The translations under genes and the position numbers were made by a program. This document shows positions 28,828-37,046 of a stretch of 64,000 nucleotides of DNA, piece by piece; positions within the stretch are counted from its first letter, which is position 1, and every line of letters starts with the position of its first letter. The stretch is from Planctomycetota bacterium (GTDB lineage Bacteria > Planctomycetota > Planctomycetia > Isosphaerales > Isosphaeraceae): positions 1 to 64,000 of the forward strand of contig JAJYWB010000019.1 in NCBI GenBank assembly GCA_021791715.1. Reading direction: 5' to 3'. Below the pieces are notes generated by a model that saw only the letters and a list, made by a program, of their open reading frames with translations, searched no databases and was not told where the DNA came from.

Positions 28828-29196
28828 CTAGGTGTAGCCTTTCGCTTTTCGGAACAGGAATCGGCTCATCCGGAACCCGCTGTCTATGGCGTCGCCGATG
28901 GAAAAGTGATCGGGACTTATTTCGAATAGGAATTCCAAAATCACTTGGAATCGTGTGACATTCACGCTCCCGGCGATTCCGCCCTCGGCGTCGATTTTCC
29001 AGGTCTTTCGGTAGATATGAAGGTTACGAGCATTCGGCGACCACGGTCGTCCCGTCTTTTCATGACCGCCCGGCGGAATATTTTCAGACTTGTTTACTTT
29101 ATAATCCTTTTCGTTGATGATAAGTTCGATCAACCCGAAAACCGCTCCGTGATTCCAGGTGTTAAGCACATTATTAAATATGTGTTTATAAAACAA
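28828..29196 (-). pseudogene. Truncated, degenerate LspA-like remnant
   Basis: This 122-residue frame has two LspA landmarks in the right order and spacing. NTWNHGAVFGL at residues 13-23 corresponds to the Asn-x-Gly-Ala-x-Phe-Gly block. EFLFEISPDHFSIGDAIDSG at about 87-106 corresponds to the C-terminal DF...FNxADxxIxxG block. The first catalytic Asp region reads GSVNVTR instead of GNxxDR, FN has become FS, and the N-terminal third is absent. It lies in AT-rich DNA. I read it as a dead signal peptidase II copy; a chance match is possible. Confidence 0.5.
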
Positions 29197-29452
29197 AATA
29201 TAGTTATATAGTTAATTTAAATAAAATATAATATAGAATAACGATGACGAGGACGACCCGGCGGGGTTTATGCGAGATAAGATGCGGCCCGCGGATGAAA
29301 TCGAAGTACGTCGCATCGCTCAAAAGTGAATGTCTTCACCTCCCGAACAAGGACTTCCAACCTCATCGAACGCTTTGTGACGGCGGCTTCAATGTGGTAG
29401 AGTCGGATCTCAAGCGGGTTCGGTTCCAGGCGTCGTCAGGATACGCTAGTTT
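29197..29452. other. AT-rich gap before orphan methyltransferase
   Basis: 29200-29243 is almost pure A/T and may carry a promoter. The open frame from 29244 runs into the methyltransferase in another reading frame and looks spurious. Confidence 0.4.
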
Positions 29453-30973
29453 ATGGCTTCTGAAAAATTCGGCTCTCAGTCCGATGAATTCGGAGATTTC
29501 CAAACGCCTGGAATATTGGCCGAACGGGTCTGTACGCTATTGGCCGATACCGGATATCAACCGACCTCCCTGCTCGAACCCACATGCGGAGTGGGAAATT
29601 TCTTGATCGCCGCTTTGGATCGATTTCCGCTGGTGAATTTCGGATTGGGTCTTGATATCAACGAGGAATATTTGCAGAGAGTCGATGAGAGGATATCCGC
29701 CAAATCCTATGACCAAAAAGTCAAATTGTTGCATGAGAACTTTTTTCATGTAGATTGGTCCCATCTACTCCTCAAGTTGACGGAACCGATCCTTGTCGTC
29801 GGAAACCCTCCCTGGGTGACGAATTCGACTCTGGGATCCCTGGGAAGCGCCAACCTTCCGAAGAAATCGAACTTTCAGAAACTTAACGGACTTGAAGCGA
29901 TCACGGGAAAAAGCAATTTTGATATCTCAGAATGGATGATTGTTAAATTGCTTGAACTTCTGAACGGTCGTCAAGCGATCGTCGCCATGCTGTGTAAGAC
30001 CGCGGTCGCTCGCAAGGTTCTCACGCACGCTTGGAAGAATGATTTTAGTATCTCCGATTCCCGGATTCATCCGATCGACGCCTCGGAATATTTCGGAGCC
30101 GCGGTCGACGCTTGCCTGTTGGTGTGCCGTCTATCTAGAACGGGCCGGAACAAGAATTGCGGAATCTATCGCGATCTCGGACATTCCGACGTTTCATCAA
30201 CCTTCGGTTATCACGACGGTCTGCTCATCTCGGATATCGCGGCTTATGAAAGATGGAAGCATCTATCGGGCAAAGAGATCTACAAGTGGCGATCCGGAGT
30301 TAAACATGATTGTTCAAAGGTCATGGAATTGCGGAAAGAAGGGGAACGGTATCGAAACGGCCTTGACGGCCTCGTGGAATTGGAGGATGATTATGTTTTC
30401 CCTATGTTAAAAAGCTCGGAAATCACCTACGGTCGAAGCAAAACCCCCACGCGTTGGATGCTTTTAACACAAAAGGCGGTCGGCGACGAAACGTCGGTTA
30501 TCGGTATAATCGCACCAAAAACATGGCGATATCTCCTCGATCAGTCACATTTATTAGATCGACGCGCCAGTTCGATCTATCGAAATCGTCCCCGTTTTTC
30601 GATATTCGGTGTCGGTGATTACACCTTCGCCCCGTGGAAAGTCGCTATATCGGGTTTTTATAAACAATGGAATTTCGCGACCGTGGGCCCGTACGAAGGA
30701 AAGTCCGTCGTTCTCGACGACACTTCGTATTTTCTCGCCTGCGAATCCGAGCAAGAGGCTCGATTTATCGCGGGATTGCTCAATTCATCCCCCGCTCGAG
30801 AGTTCTACTCGTCCTTCATCTTTTGGGACTCGAAACGACCTATAACCATCGATACGTTAAGTAAACTTGATCTATCTTTGTTGTCGGCCGAACTTGGTTG
30901 CACGGCGGAATTTGATCGATTTCGAGCTCAGAAAAGAAAAAATCCATCGTACAGGCAAACGGAGTTATTTTGA
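29453..30973 (+). CDS. Orphan N6-adenine DNA methyltransferase (gamma class)
   Basis: This 506-residue protein has the SAM motif LEPTCGVGNF (41-50) and the catalytic NPPW (118-121), preceded by the FQTP...LAERV segment typical of type I/II gamma-class enzymes. The C-terminal half resembles a target-recognition region (FSIFGVGDYTFAPWKVAISG). No endonuclease is seen within several kilobases, so it may be solitary or a decayed R-M system. AT-rich flanks and a repeat element just downstream suggest acquired DNA. Confidence 0.87.
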   Translation: MASEKFGSQSDEFGDFQTPGILAERVCTLLADTGYQPTSLLEPTCGVGNFLIAALDRFPLVNFGLGLDINEEYLQRVDERISAKSYDQKVKLLHENFFHVDWSHLLLKLTEPILVVGNPPWVTNSTLGSLGSANLPKKSNFQKLNGLEAITGKSNFDISEWMIVKLLELLNGRQAIVAMLCKTAVARKVLTHAWKNDFSISDSRIHPIDASEYFGAAVDACLLVCRLSRTGRNKNCGIYRDLGHSDVSSTFGYHDGLLISDIAAYERWKHLSGKEIYKWRSGVKHDCSKVMELRKEGERYRNGLDGLVELEDDYVFPMLKSSEITYGRSKTPTRWMLLTQKAVGDETSVIGIIAPKTWRYLLDQSHLLDRRASSIYRNRPRFSIFGVGDYTFAPWKVAISGFYKQWNFATVGPYEGKSVVLDDTSYFLACESEQEARFIAGLLNSSPAREFYSSFIFWDSKRPITIDTLSKLDLSLLSAELGCTAEFDRFRAQKRKNPSYRQTELF

Positions 30974-31516
30974 ACGTTTTTCCACAAGTCCGCATTCATC
31001 AGCCAAATCAACTAACGCGGCGGCGCCGCAATCCTACCAAAGCCGACGAGCGAGCGAGGGTCTTCTAATTATAACGTGAAAACTTTCGATTGATCATTTG
31101 ATCGACCCCTCGCTTGCGCTTCGGGTCGGTATAATCTCCACTTCCGTTCGCTCAAAAGATGTGCGCACCGCGCGTAGAAGTTACAGACGAAGATTCTACT
31201 ACCGCGATCAAGATGTCTTTGACATGAAATCTCGTAGAGTGAAGACCGCGGAAGTTTTAAATCGCGACGATCATCTCGTTTTCGGTTCGGGCGAAGAATC
31301 CTCCGGGGCTGCTCCGGATCGGTTTTCGCATCGGAAACCGTCGGCAGTTATCGAGCCGATTTGACGCCGAGACGCCCGAACGTTACACTGCTCTCCGGGT
31401 CGCGGTACGTCGCGACGTTATCGAGCTTGATCAAAAACGTTTAGCAAGGCCGCCCCGAGCATTTCGCCTTGGGGAGATCGGCTGGAAGAGTTTGGTTTGC
31501 GCAAAGGGGCTATCAC
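30974..31516. promoter_or_regulatory. Upstream region of rpsB
   Basis: The first half is occupied by the palindromic repeat element at 31010-31235. The remainder (31236-31516) should contain the leader and promoter of the rpsB operon. No further gene is seen. Confidence 0.4.
31010..31235. repeat. Imperfect palindromic intergenic element
   Basis: The left arm (31012-31068, ending CGAGCGAGCGAGGGTCTTC) pairs imperfectly with the right arm (31105-31135, CCTCGCTTGCGCTTCGGG), then a further conserved 90 nt follows. The same arrangement occurs at 49545-49755 with point differences, and a half copy lies at 35628-35680. It has no open frame of its own and looks like a dispersed miniature element. Confidence 0.65.
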
Positions 31517-32437
31517 GTGGCGGTTGTCGTCAAAGAGCTGATCGACGCGGGGGTTCACTTCGGGCATCGCGCCAGTCGTTGGAATCCGAAGATGAAGCCG
31601 TACATTTACGGTAAACGGAATCTGATCCACATCATCGACCTGAAAGAAACCGTCCGCGGGCTGCTCCGCGCGACCAAGTATTTCCAGCGGATCGCGATGC
31701 AAGGGGGCCTTGTGCTGTTTGTAGGCACCAAACGACAGGCCGCCGATACGATTATCGAGGAATGCCGCAAAGCCGCGATGCCGTATGTCACCGAGCGCTG
31801 GCTCGGGGGAACGCTGACGAACTTCCGCACGATTCGGAGCCGGCTCGAACGGCTTGAAGAGCTCGAGCAGATCCTCGACGGCGAGCAGGCGCTCAGCTAT
31901 TCCAAGAAGATGATTTCAACCTTAACGCGTGAGCGCGTGAAGATTGATCGCAACCTCGCGGGCATTCGCCATATGACGCGGCTTCCCGAGGCGCTTTTGG
32001 TCGTCGATCCGCGGCGCGAGCACATCGCGGTGAAAGAGGCGCGAAAGCTCGGAATCAAGGTCGTGGCGATCATGGACACCGATTGCGACCCCGATCTCGT
32101 CGACCTGCCGATTCCCGGAAACGACGACAGCATGCGGTCGATCGAGTTGATCATCCGTCACCTGTGCGACGCGATCATTCAGGGGAAGGCCGCGGCGCCG
32201 ATCGAACCGGCGCGGGATACCACGCCTCCGGTGCGGGGCGATCGTCGCGGCGATCGGAGACGCCCCCAGCCGAAGCCCGAAGACGGGTCGGCGATTTCGA
32301 CGACGGTCGCGGCCGAGCCCGCGAGCGAACCGCAAGCCGAGCCCGTCGGCGCGGCGGTCGATCATTCGGGCGAACACGCGAACGACGTCGCGACGACCGA
32401 AGGTCACCACGAGCCGGCCGCGACCGAAGGGTCTTGA
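31517..32437 (+). CDS. rpsB: 30S ribosomal protein S2
   Basis: This 306-residue S2 has the usual start of the fold ([26 protein letters not shown]) and [13 protein letters not shown]. The GTG at 31517 is chosen because AAAGGGG lies about 8 nt upstream and homologous sequence begins there; the longer TTG frame adds 16 unlikely residues. About 75 residues at the C-terminus (Arg/Pro then Glu/Ala/His-rich) extend beyond the usual end. First gene of rpsB-tsf-pyrH-frr. Confidence 0.97.
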   Translation: MAVVVKELIDAGVHFGHRASRWNPKMKPYIYGKRNLIHIIDLKETVRGLLRATKYFQRIAMQGGLVLFVGTKRQAADTIIEECRKAAMPYVTERWLGGTLTNFRTIRSRLERLEELEQILDGEQALSYSKKMISTLTRERVKIDRNLAGIRHMTRLPEALLVVDPRREHIAVKEARKLGIKVVAIMDTDCDPDLVDLPIPGNDDSMRSIELIIRHLCDAIIQGKAAAPIEPARDTTPPVRGDRRGDRRRPQPKPEDGSAISTTVAAEPASEPQAEPVGAAVDHSGEHANDVATTEGHHEPAATEGS

Positions 32438-32587
32438 ACCGATTCCTGACGTATTTATTTGAACAACAACAATTATGTTCGAGCGTTCTCGGCTCACGAG
32501 GGTTGTAAGCCTCGCGCGCCGGGGGCGTTCGTCGACGACGAGCCGCGAACATCTTGGAACGTGGGATTGACATAGGAGCGGATCATT

Positions 32588-33196
32588 ATGGCGGAGATCA
32601 GCGCGAAAGAAGTGAACGAGCTGCGCAAGGCGACCGGGCTGGGGCTGATGGAATGCAAGGCGTTGCTCAAGGAATCGGCCGGCGACATGAAAAAGGCGAT
32701 CACGCTCGCCAAAGAGCGCGGCGTTAAGAACGCCGAGAAGCGTTCGGGTCGAGCCGCCAACGCGGGACGAATCGAGTGCTACATTCATCATGACGGCAAA
32801 TCGGGGGCGATGATCGAGCTCAATTGCGAGACCGATTTCGTCGCCCGCAACGAGGAATTCCGCAAGCTCGCCAAGGATCTCGCGGTTCAGGTGACCGCGG
32901 CGCGACCGATCGCGGTTTCGAGCGACGACATCGATCCCGCGACCGTCGCCGAGCAAAAGCGGATCTTCGAAACCCAGGTGGCCGACAAGCCCGAGAACGT
33001 GCGCGAGAAGATCGCCGAGGGGAAGCTCAAAGCGTGGTTCGCCGAGGTCGCGCTCCTCGATCAACAGTTCGTGAAGGATTCGTCCAAAACCGTTCGCGAC
33101 CTGATCATCGAGGTCAACGCGCGCACGGGTGAAAACGTTTCGATCGCTCGATTCTCTCGGTTCGTCGTGGGAGAATCTCCCGCGGACGAATCGTGA
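32588..33196 (+). CDS. tsf: Elongation factor Ts
   Basis: This 202-residue nucleotide exchange factor for EF-Tu has the N-terminal UBA-like domain (VNELRKATGLGLMECKALLKE) and the core block NCETDFVARNEEF. It is the short form, like the Thermus protein, lacking much of the second subdomain found in E. coli. AGGAG precedes the ATG. It lies 150 nt after rpsB. Confidence 0.97.
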   Translation: MAEISAKEVNELRKATGLGLMECKALLKESAGDMKKAITLAKERGVKNAEKRSGRAANAGRIECYIHHDGKSGAMIELNCETDFVARNEEFRKLAKDLAVQVTAARPIAVSSDDIDPATVAEQKRIFETQVADKPENVREKIAEGKLKAWFAEVALLDQQFVKDSSKTVRDLIIEVNARTGENVSIARFSRFVVGESPADES

Positions 33197-33348
33197 ACCG
33201 CTCGACGATCGATGATTGACGATTGACGATGAATCGTGGCGGTTTCGCTTTCGCATATATACCAGCGTGGATTGGTATCGACGCGGGTCGCGTTCCGCCG
33301 CTTTTCGCTCGCCTGATGAACCGAGGCTCGGCCGAGGAATGAACCACA

Positions 33349-34122
33349 ATGGATAGCGCCGCGGGCGGTTATGGAGTTCCCATTTTTCGACGTGTTTTGT
33401 TGAAGCTTTCGGGAGAAAGTTTTTGCAGACCGGGCGAGGGGGGGATAAACGTCGACGAGGTGAGCCGGATCGCTCGGCAAGCGGCGCGGGTCGCGGAGCG
33501 CGGCGTCGAGTTGGCGATCGTCGTCGGCGGCGGGAACATCCTCCGGGGCGCGGCGCTTTCGCGCGGCGGCCACATCATTCAAGAGGCGACCGCGCATTAC
33601 ATGGGGATGACCGCGACGGTCATCAACGGGTTGGCGCTCCAAGACGCACTCGAAAGCATGGGACGCGAGACAAGGCTATTGACGACGATCCGGATGGAGG
33701 AGGTCGCCGAGCCGTTCATCAGGCGGAGGGCGCTGGCGCATCTGGCGCGGGGTCGGGTTGTCGTACTGGCGTCGGGGACAGGAAGTCCGTTCGTCACGAC
33801 CGACACCGCCGCGGCGCTCCGCGGCAAAGAACTCGGCGCCGAGGTGCTGATGAAGGCGACCCGCGTCGACGGCGTTTATTCGGCCGATCCCGAAAAAAAC
33901 CCCCACGCCGTCCGGTACGAGCACCTCACCTACGAACAGGTGCTGCGCGATGAATTGAAAGTGATGGATATGACGGCGATCGGCATGTGCATGGATAATA
34001 GCCTGCCGATTCTGGTGTTCAACTTCAAGAAGGAGGGGAACATCGAGAGGGCGATCGCGGGAGAGCCGATCGGCACCTGGGTGAGCAATCAGCCGAGGCC
34101 GGGACCGGCGCGGGGCGATTAA
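33349..34122 (+). CDS. pyrH: UMP kinase
   Basis: This 257-residue enzyme phosphorylates UMP to UDP. It belongs to the amino-acid kinase fold, with KLSGES near the N-terminus, [29 protein letters not shown] and [13 protein letters not shown] lies upstream of the ATG. It sits in the conserved order between tsf and frr. Confidence 0.97.
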   Translation: MDSAAGGYGVPIFRRVLLKLSGESFCRPGEGGINVDEVSRIARQAARVAERGVELAIVVGGGNILRGAALSRGGHIIQEATAHYMGMTATVINGLALQDALESMGRETRLLTTIRMEEVAEPFIRRRALAHLARGRVVVLASGTGSPFVTTDTAAALRGKELGAEVLMKATRVDGVYSADPEKNPHAVRYEHLTYEQVLRDELKVMDMTAIGMCMDNSLPILVFNFKKEGNIERAIAGEPIGTWVSNQPRPGPARGD

Positions 34123-34287
34123 AGCCGCGTCGGCGCTGGCGAGAGCGAAATCGCGATTGAACCCGCGACACACCCGACGCATAATGCGGTTTAAGGGATT
34201 GCGCCGCGCGGGTCGAGCGTCGACGACGATCGGCGCGGGATCGTTGAAGCAAACGGTAGTGAACAACCCAGGTGAGGCGGAGGCGTC

Positions 34288-34848
34288 ATGAGCATCGAGG
34301 AAATCGTATTGGAAGCCGAGGACCGGATGGAGAAGACGGTCCATCTCCTCGACGACCAGCTCCGAGGGGTACGCACCGGTCGCGCCTCGACGGGACTCGT
34401 CGAATCGATTCGCGTCGATTATTACGGATCGCCGACGCCGCTTAAACAAATGGCGAATCTCAGCACGCCCGAACCCCAACAGATCTTGATCCGACCGTTC
34501 GACCCGACGGTTATCGGAGCGATCGTGAAGGCGATCCAGGCGAGCGATCTGGGTTTAACGCCGAATTCGGACAACAAGGTCGTTCGGCTCAACGTTCCGG
34601 CGCTTTCGATGGAGCAGCGGAAGAAGCTCGTCGGTCGCGTGAAGGAGCTCGCCGAGGAGGCTCGCGTATCGCTGCGCAACATCAGGCGCGACGCGAACAA
34701 GCAGGCCGAGACCGAACAGACCGATAAGATCCTGACCGAGGACGAACTCGAAACGTGCAAGGAAGAGATTCAATCGCTGATCAAGCGATTCGAGGCCAAG
34801 GTGAACGACCGCGCCGAGAAGAAATCGGCCGAGATCCTCGAGCAATAA
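34288..34848 (+). CDS. frr: Ribosome recycling factor
   Basis: This 186-residue protein dissociates ribosomes after termination. Family motifs are LRGVRTGRASTGLVESI, RPFDPTV, DNKVVRLNVPALSMEQRKKLV and RNIRRDANK. GGAGG precedes the ATG. It is the last gene of the operon, and the plus-oriented repeat array begins about 50 nt after its stop. Confidence 0.97.
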   Translation: MSIEEIVLEAEDRMEKTVHLLDDQLRGVRTGRASTGLVESIRVDYYGSPTPLKQMANLSTPEPQQILIRPFDPTVIGAIVKAIQASDLGLTPNSDNKVVRLNVPALSMEQRKKLVGRVKELAEEARVSLRNIRRDANKQAETEQTDKILTEDELETCKEEIQSLIKRFEAKVNDRAEKKSAEILEQ

Positions 34849-34899
34849 GCGGGATCGGAACGTCGCGCGTTTCGCGACTTATTGATATTTGTAACGATT

Positions 34900-35480
34900 T
34901 GGGAGGGCGAACCTCTTTAGGAGGGCGAATATCTTTGGGATCGCGAACCTCTTTGGGAGGGCGAACCTCCCGGTGAGCCGTTTTTTTATCATTTCATGTG
35001 TTTGGATCGGAGATATCACGACGCGTCAAACATTCCAGGAGGGCGAACCTGTTTGGGATCGCGAACCTCTTTGGGAGGGCGAACCTCTTTGGGAGGGCGA
35101 ACCTCCCGGTGAGCCGTTTTTTATCATTTTTGGGAGGGCGAACCTCCCGGTGAGCCGTTTTTTATCATTTTTGGGAGGGCGAACCTCCCGGTGAGCCGTT
35201 TTTTATCATTTCATGTGTTTGGATCGGAGATATCACGACGCGTCAAACATTTCAGGAGGGCGAACCTGTTTGGGATCGCGAACCTCTTTGGGAGGGCGAA
35301 CCTCCCGGTGAGCCGTTTTTTATCATTTTTGGAAGGGCGAACCTCACGGTGAGCCATTTTTTTATCATTTCATGTGTTTGGATCGGAGATATCACGTCGG
35401 GGTGAACATTCCCGGAGGGCGAACCTGTTTGGGATCGCGAACCTCTTTGGGAGGGCGAACCTCCCGGTGAGCCGCCTTTA
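34900..35480 (+). repeat. Modular repeat array, plus orientation
   Basis: The array is built from 18-bp modules of the type TTTGGGAGGGCGAACCTC, with TTTGGGATCGCGAACCTC as a common variant. Terminal units carry the full hairpin GGGAGGGCGAACCTCCC plus GGTGAGCC at 34955, 35091, 35132, 35173, 35290 and 35449, with a decayed one at 35331. Three of these are 41 bp apart. A longer unit with TTTGGATCGGAGATATCAC recurs near 34999, 35218 and 35379. Six-residue periodic translations (LWEGEP) are spurious. Confidence 0.92.
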
Positions 35481-35627
35481 TCATAACATGTGTTTGTGTT
35501 TTTGTGTGTATCTTCGACGCATCGTGGGCAAATCTTTTTACATAGAATTTAGAGATTATACTACTCCGAGGCGCAATCGAGAGTCTTATCAATTGATCAA
35601 ACGATAAGTTTCATGATATTAACAGAA

Positions 35628-35680
35628 GACCCTCGCTAGCGCATCGGGTTGGTATGATTGCGGTTTCGCCGCGTTAGGAT
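35628..35680. repeat. Half copy of the palindromic intergenic element
   Basis: GACCCTCGCTAGCGCATCGG and the following bases match the reverse complement of the left arm at 31012-31068, including the terminal GCCGCGTTAG. It sits at the midpoint between the two converging repeat arrays. Confidence 0.6.
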
Positions 35681-35749
35681 TGGCGATATCCCGTAGGGGC
35701 GAACCTCTCGATGATCCGATTATCAATAACAGAATTGCAGATTTCAGAA

Positions 35750-36165
35750 AAGAGGCTCACCAGGAGGTTCGCCCTCCCAAAAACCGGTTCGACATAACAA
35801 ACCCGTTCGACATCACAAACCGGTTCGCCGACTCAAACCGGTTCGACATACCACAAGAGCGAGTCTTTGCGAAATTCAAAGATATTCAGATGCGGCTCAC
35901 CAGGAGGTTCGCCCTCCCAAAATCCGGTTCGACATCACAAACCCGTTCGACATCACAAACCGGTTCGCCGACTCAAACCGGTTCGACATACCACAAGAGC
36001 GCGTCTTTGCAAAATTCAAATATATTCAGATGCGGCTCACCAGGAGGTTCGCCCTCCCAAAATCCGGTTCGACATAACAAACCCGATCGACATCACAAAC
36101 CGGTTCGCCGACTCAAACCGGTTCGCCGACTCAAACCGGTTCGACATAACAAAATACGAACGACT
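35750..36165 (-). repeat. Tandem 140-bp repeat array, minus orientation
   Basis: The hairpin repeat starts at 35754, 35894 and 36034, exactly 140 bp apart. Each is followed by runs of 17-18-bp modules (CCGGTTCGACATCACAAA and variants) and, in the first two units, a segment ending GCTCACC upstream of the next copy. The copies are nearly identical, suggesting recent expansion. Sense orientation follows the minus-strand nuoI gene, whose stop is at 36180. Confidence 0.92.
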
Positions 36166-36179
36166 CCGCGCGCATCCCG

Positions 36180-36893
36180 TCACACCCCGACCGGCTTGGG
36201 CGCGGCGGGCTTGCTCGCGGCCGCGGCGGGCGCGGCTGGAGGGGTAAGACCCTTCTGGAGCCGTTGCTGCTTCTTCTTGGCCACCTTGTTTCGCTCGGCG
36301 ATCTCCTCGTCGCTCTCCCAGGCCTGCGGATGCGTTTTCGAATAATACTCGCTCGAAACCAGCAAATCTTGCAGGCCGTAAACGTGCGTCTGATGACGCT
36401 CGTAATTCGACAATTCAAAATTCTGATCCATCTTGATCGCGTCGAACGGACAGTATTCCGAACAAAGCCCGCAGTTCATGCAGACATCCATATCGATAAA
36501 GAACTCGCGAGGCTGGGGATACGGCTCGCCGTGGTGCGTCTCGGCCTTCGACATCCAGATGCATTGCGGCGGGCACACCTTGGCGCAAATGTTGCAGCAA
36601 GTGCACCGGACGTACCCGTCTTCCTGGTCGTAAATCAAGACGGGTAAAACGCGAAACCGCTCGTAAACGGGAAGCCGTTCGTCGGGATATTCGACCGTGA
36701 AAACCCCCGCGGTCTTGGCGTCCTGCGTAACGGTCGGAGGCTTCTCGCCGTTACGGTCGAAGAAATCGAACCAAAACGTTCCCCCGCCGCGCCGTTTCAA
36801 ACCACGCCCGGCGCGAATATCAACCCAGAACGTCAGCAAGAACCGCCGTAGCGTGATCAAATGCCCGCGAATCAGATGTTGACCGATGTCCAT
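36180..36893 (-). CDS. nuoI: NADH-quinone oxidoreductase subunit I
   Basis: This 237-residue complex I subunit carries two [4Fe-4S] clusters. The motifs CTCCNICAKVCP and CMNCGLCSEYCP give eight ligand cysteines. It has an Ala/Pro/Lys-rich C-terminal tail of about 45 residues. GGAGAAG precedes the ATG. It follows the fused nuoBCD gene by 153 nt on the same strand. Confidence 0.95.
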   Translation of the reverse strand: MDIGQHLIRGHLITLRRFLLTFWVDIRAGRGLKRRGGGTFWFDFFDRNGEKPPTVTQDAKTAGVFTVEYPDERLPVYERFRVLPVLIYDQEDGYVRCTCCNICAKVCPPQCIWMSKAETHHGEPYPQPREFFIDMDVCMNCGLCSEYCPFDAIKMDQNFELSNYERHQTHVYGLQDLLVSSEYYSKTHPQAWESDEEIAERNKVAKKKQQRLQKGLTPPAAPAAAASKPAAPKPVGV

Positions 36894-37046
36894 GTCTTCT
36901 CCAACCGTCGTTTCAATGGGAACGAATTCACCCGATGAACCCGGGACCGCACGCCCAATTCTTATCGATTCGCCTCGTCTCGCATCGCCGCGGGGGGAAA
37001 TCGGCCCGATCTCGCGGGCCGTTCGACGAATCCGTCTCTCTTTTCA

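Noticed and set aside
29244..29606. 120-codon frame overlapping the orphan methyltransferase start
   Set aside because: It runs in a different frame through the methyltransferase's coding region, whose motifs are intact.
34900..36165. CRISPR-like array
   Set aside because: The repeats are modular (18-bp units, 41-bp and 140-bp periods) and the intervening sequence is itself repeated, with no unique spacers of uniform length and no cas genes nearby.
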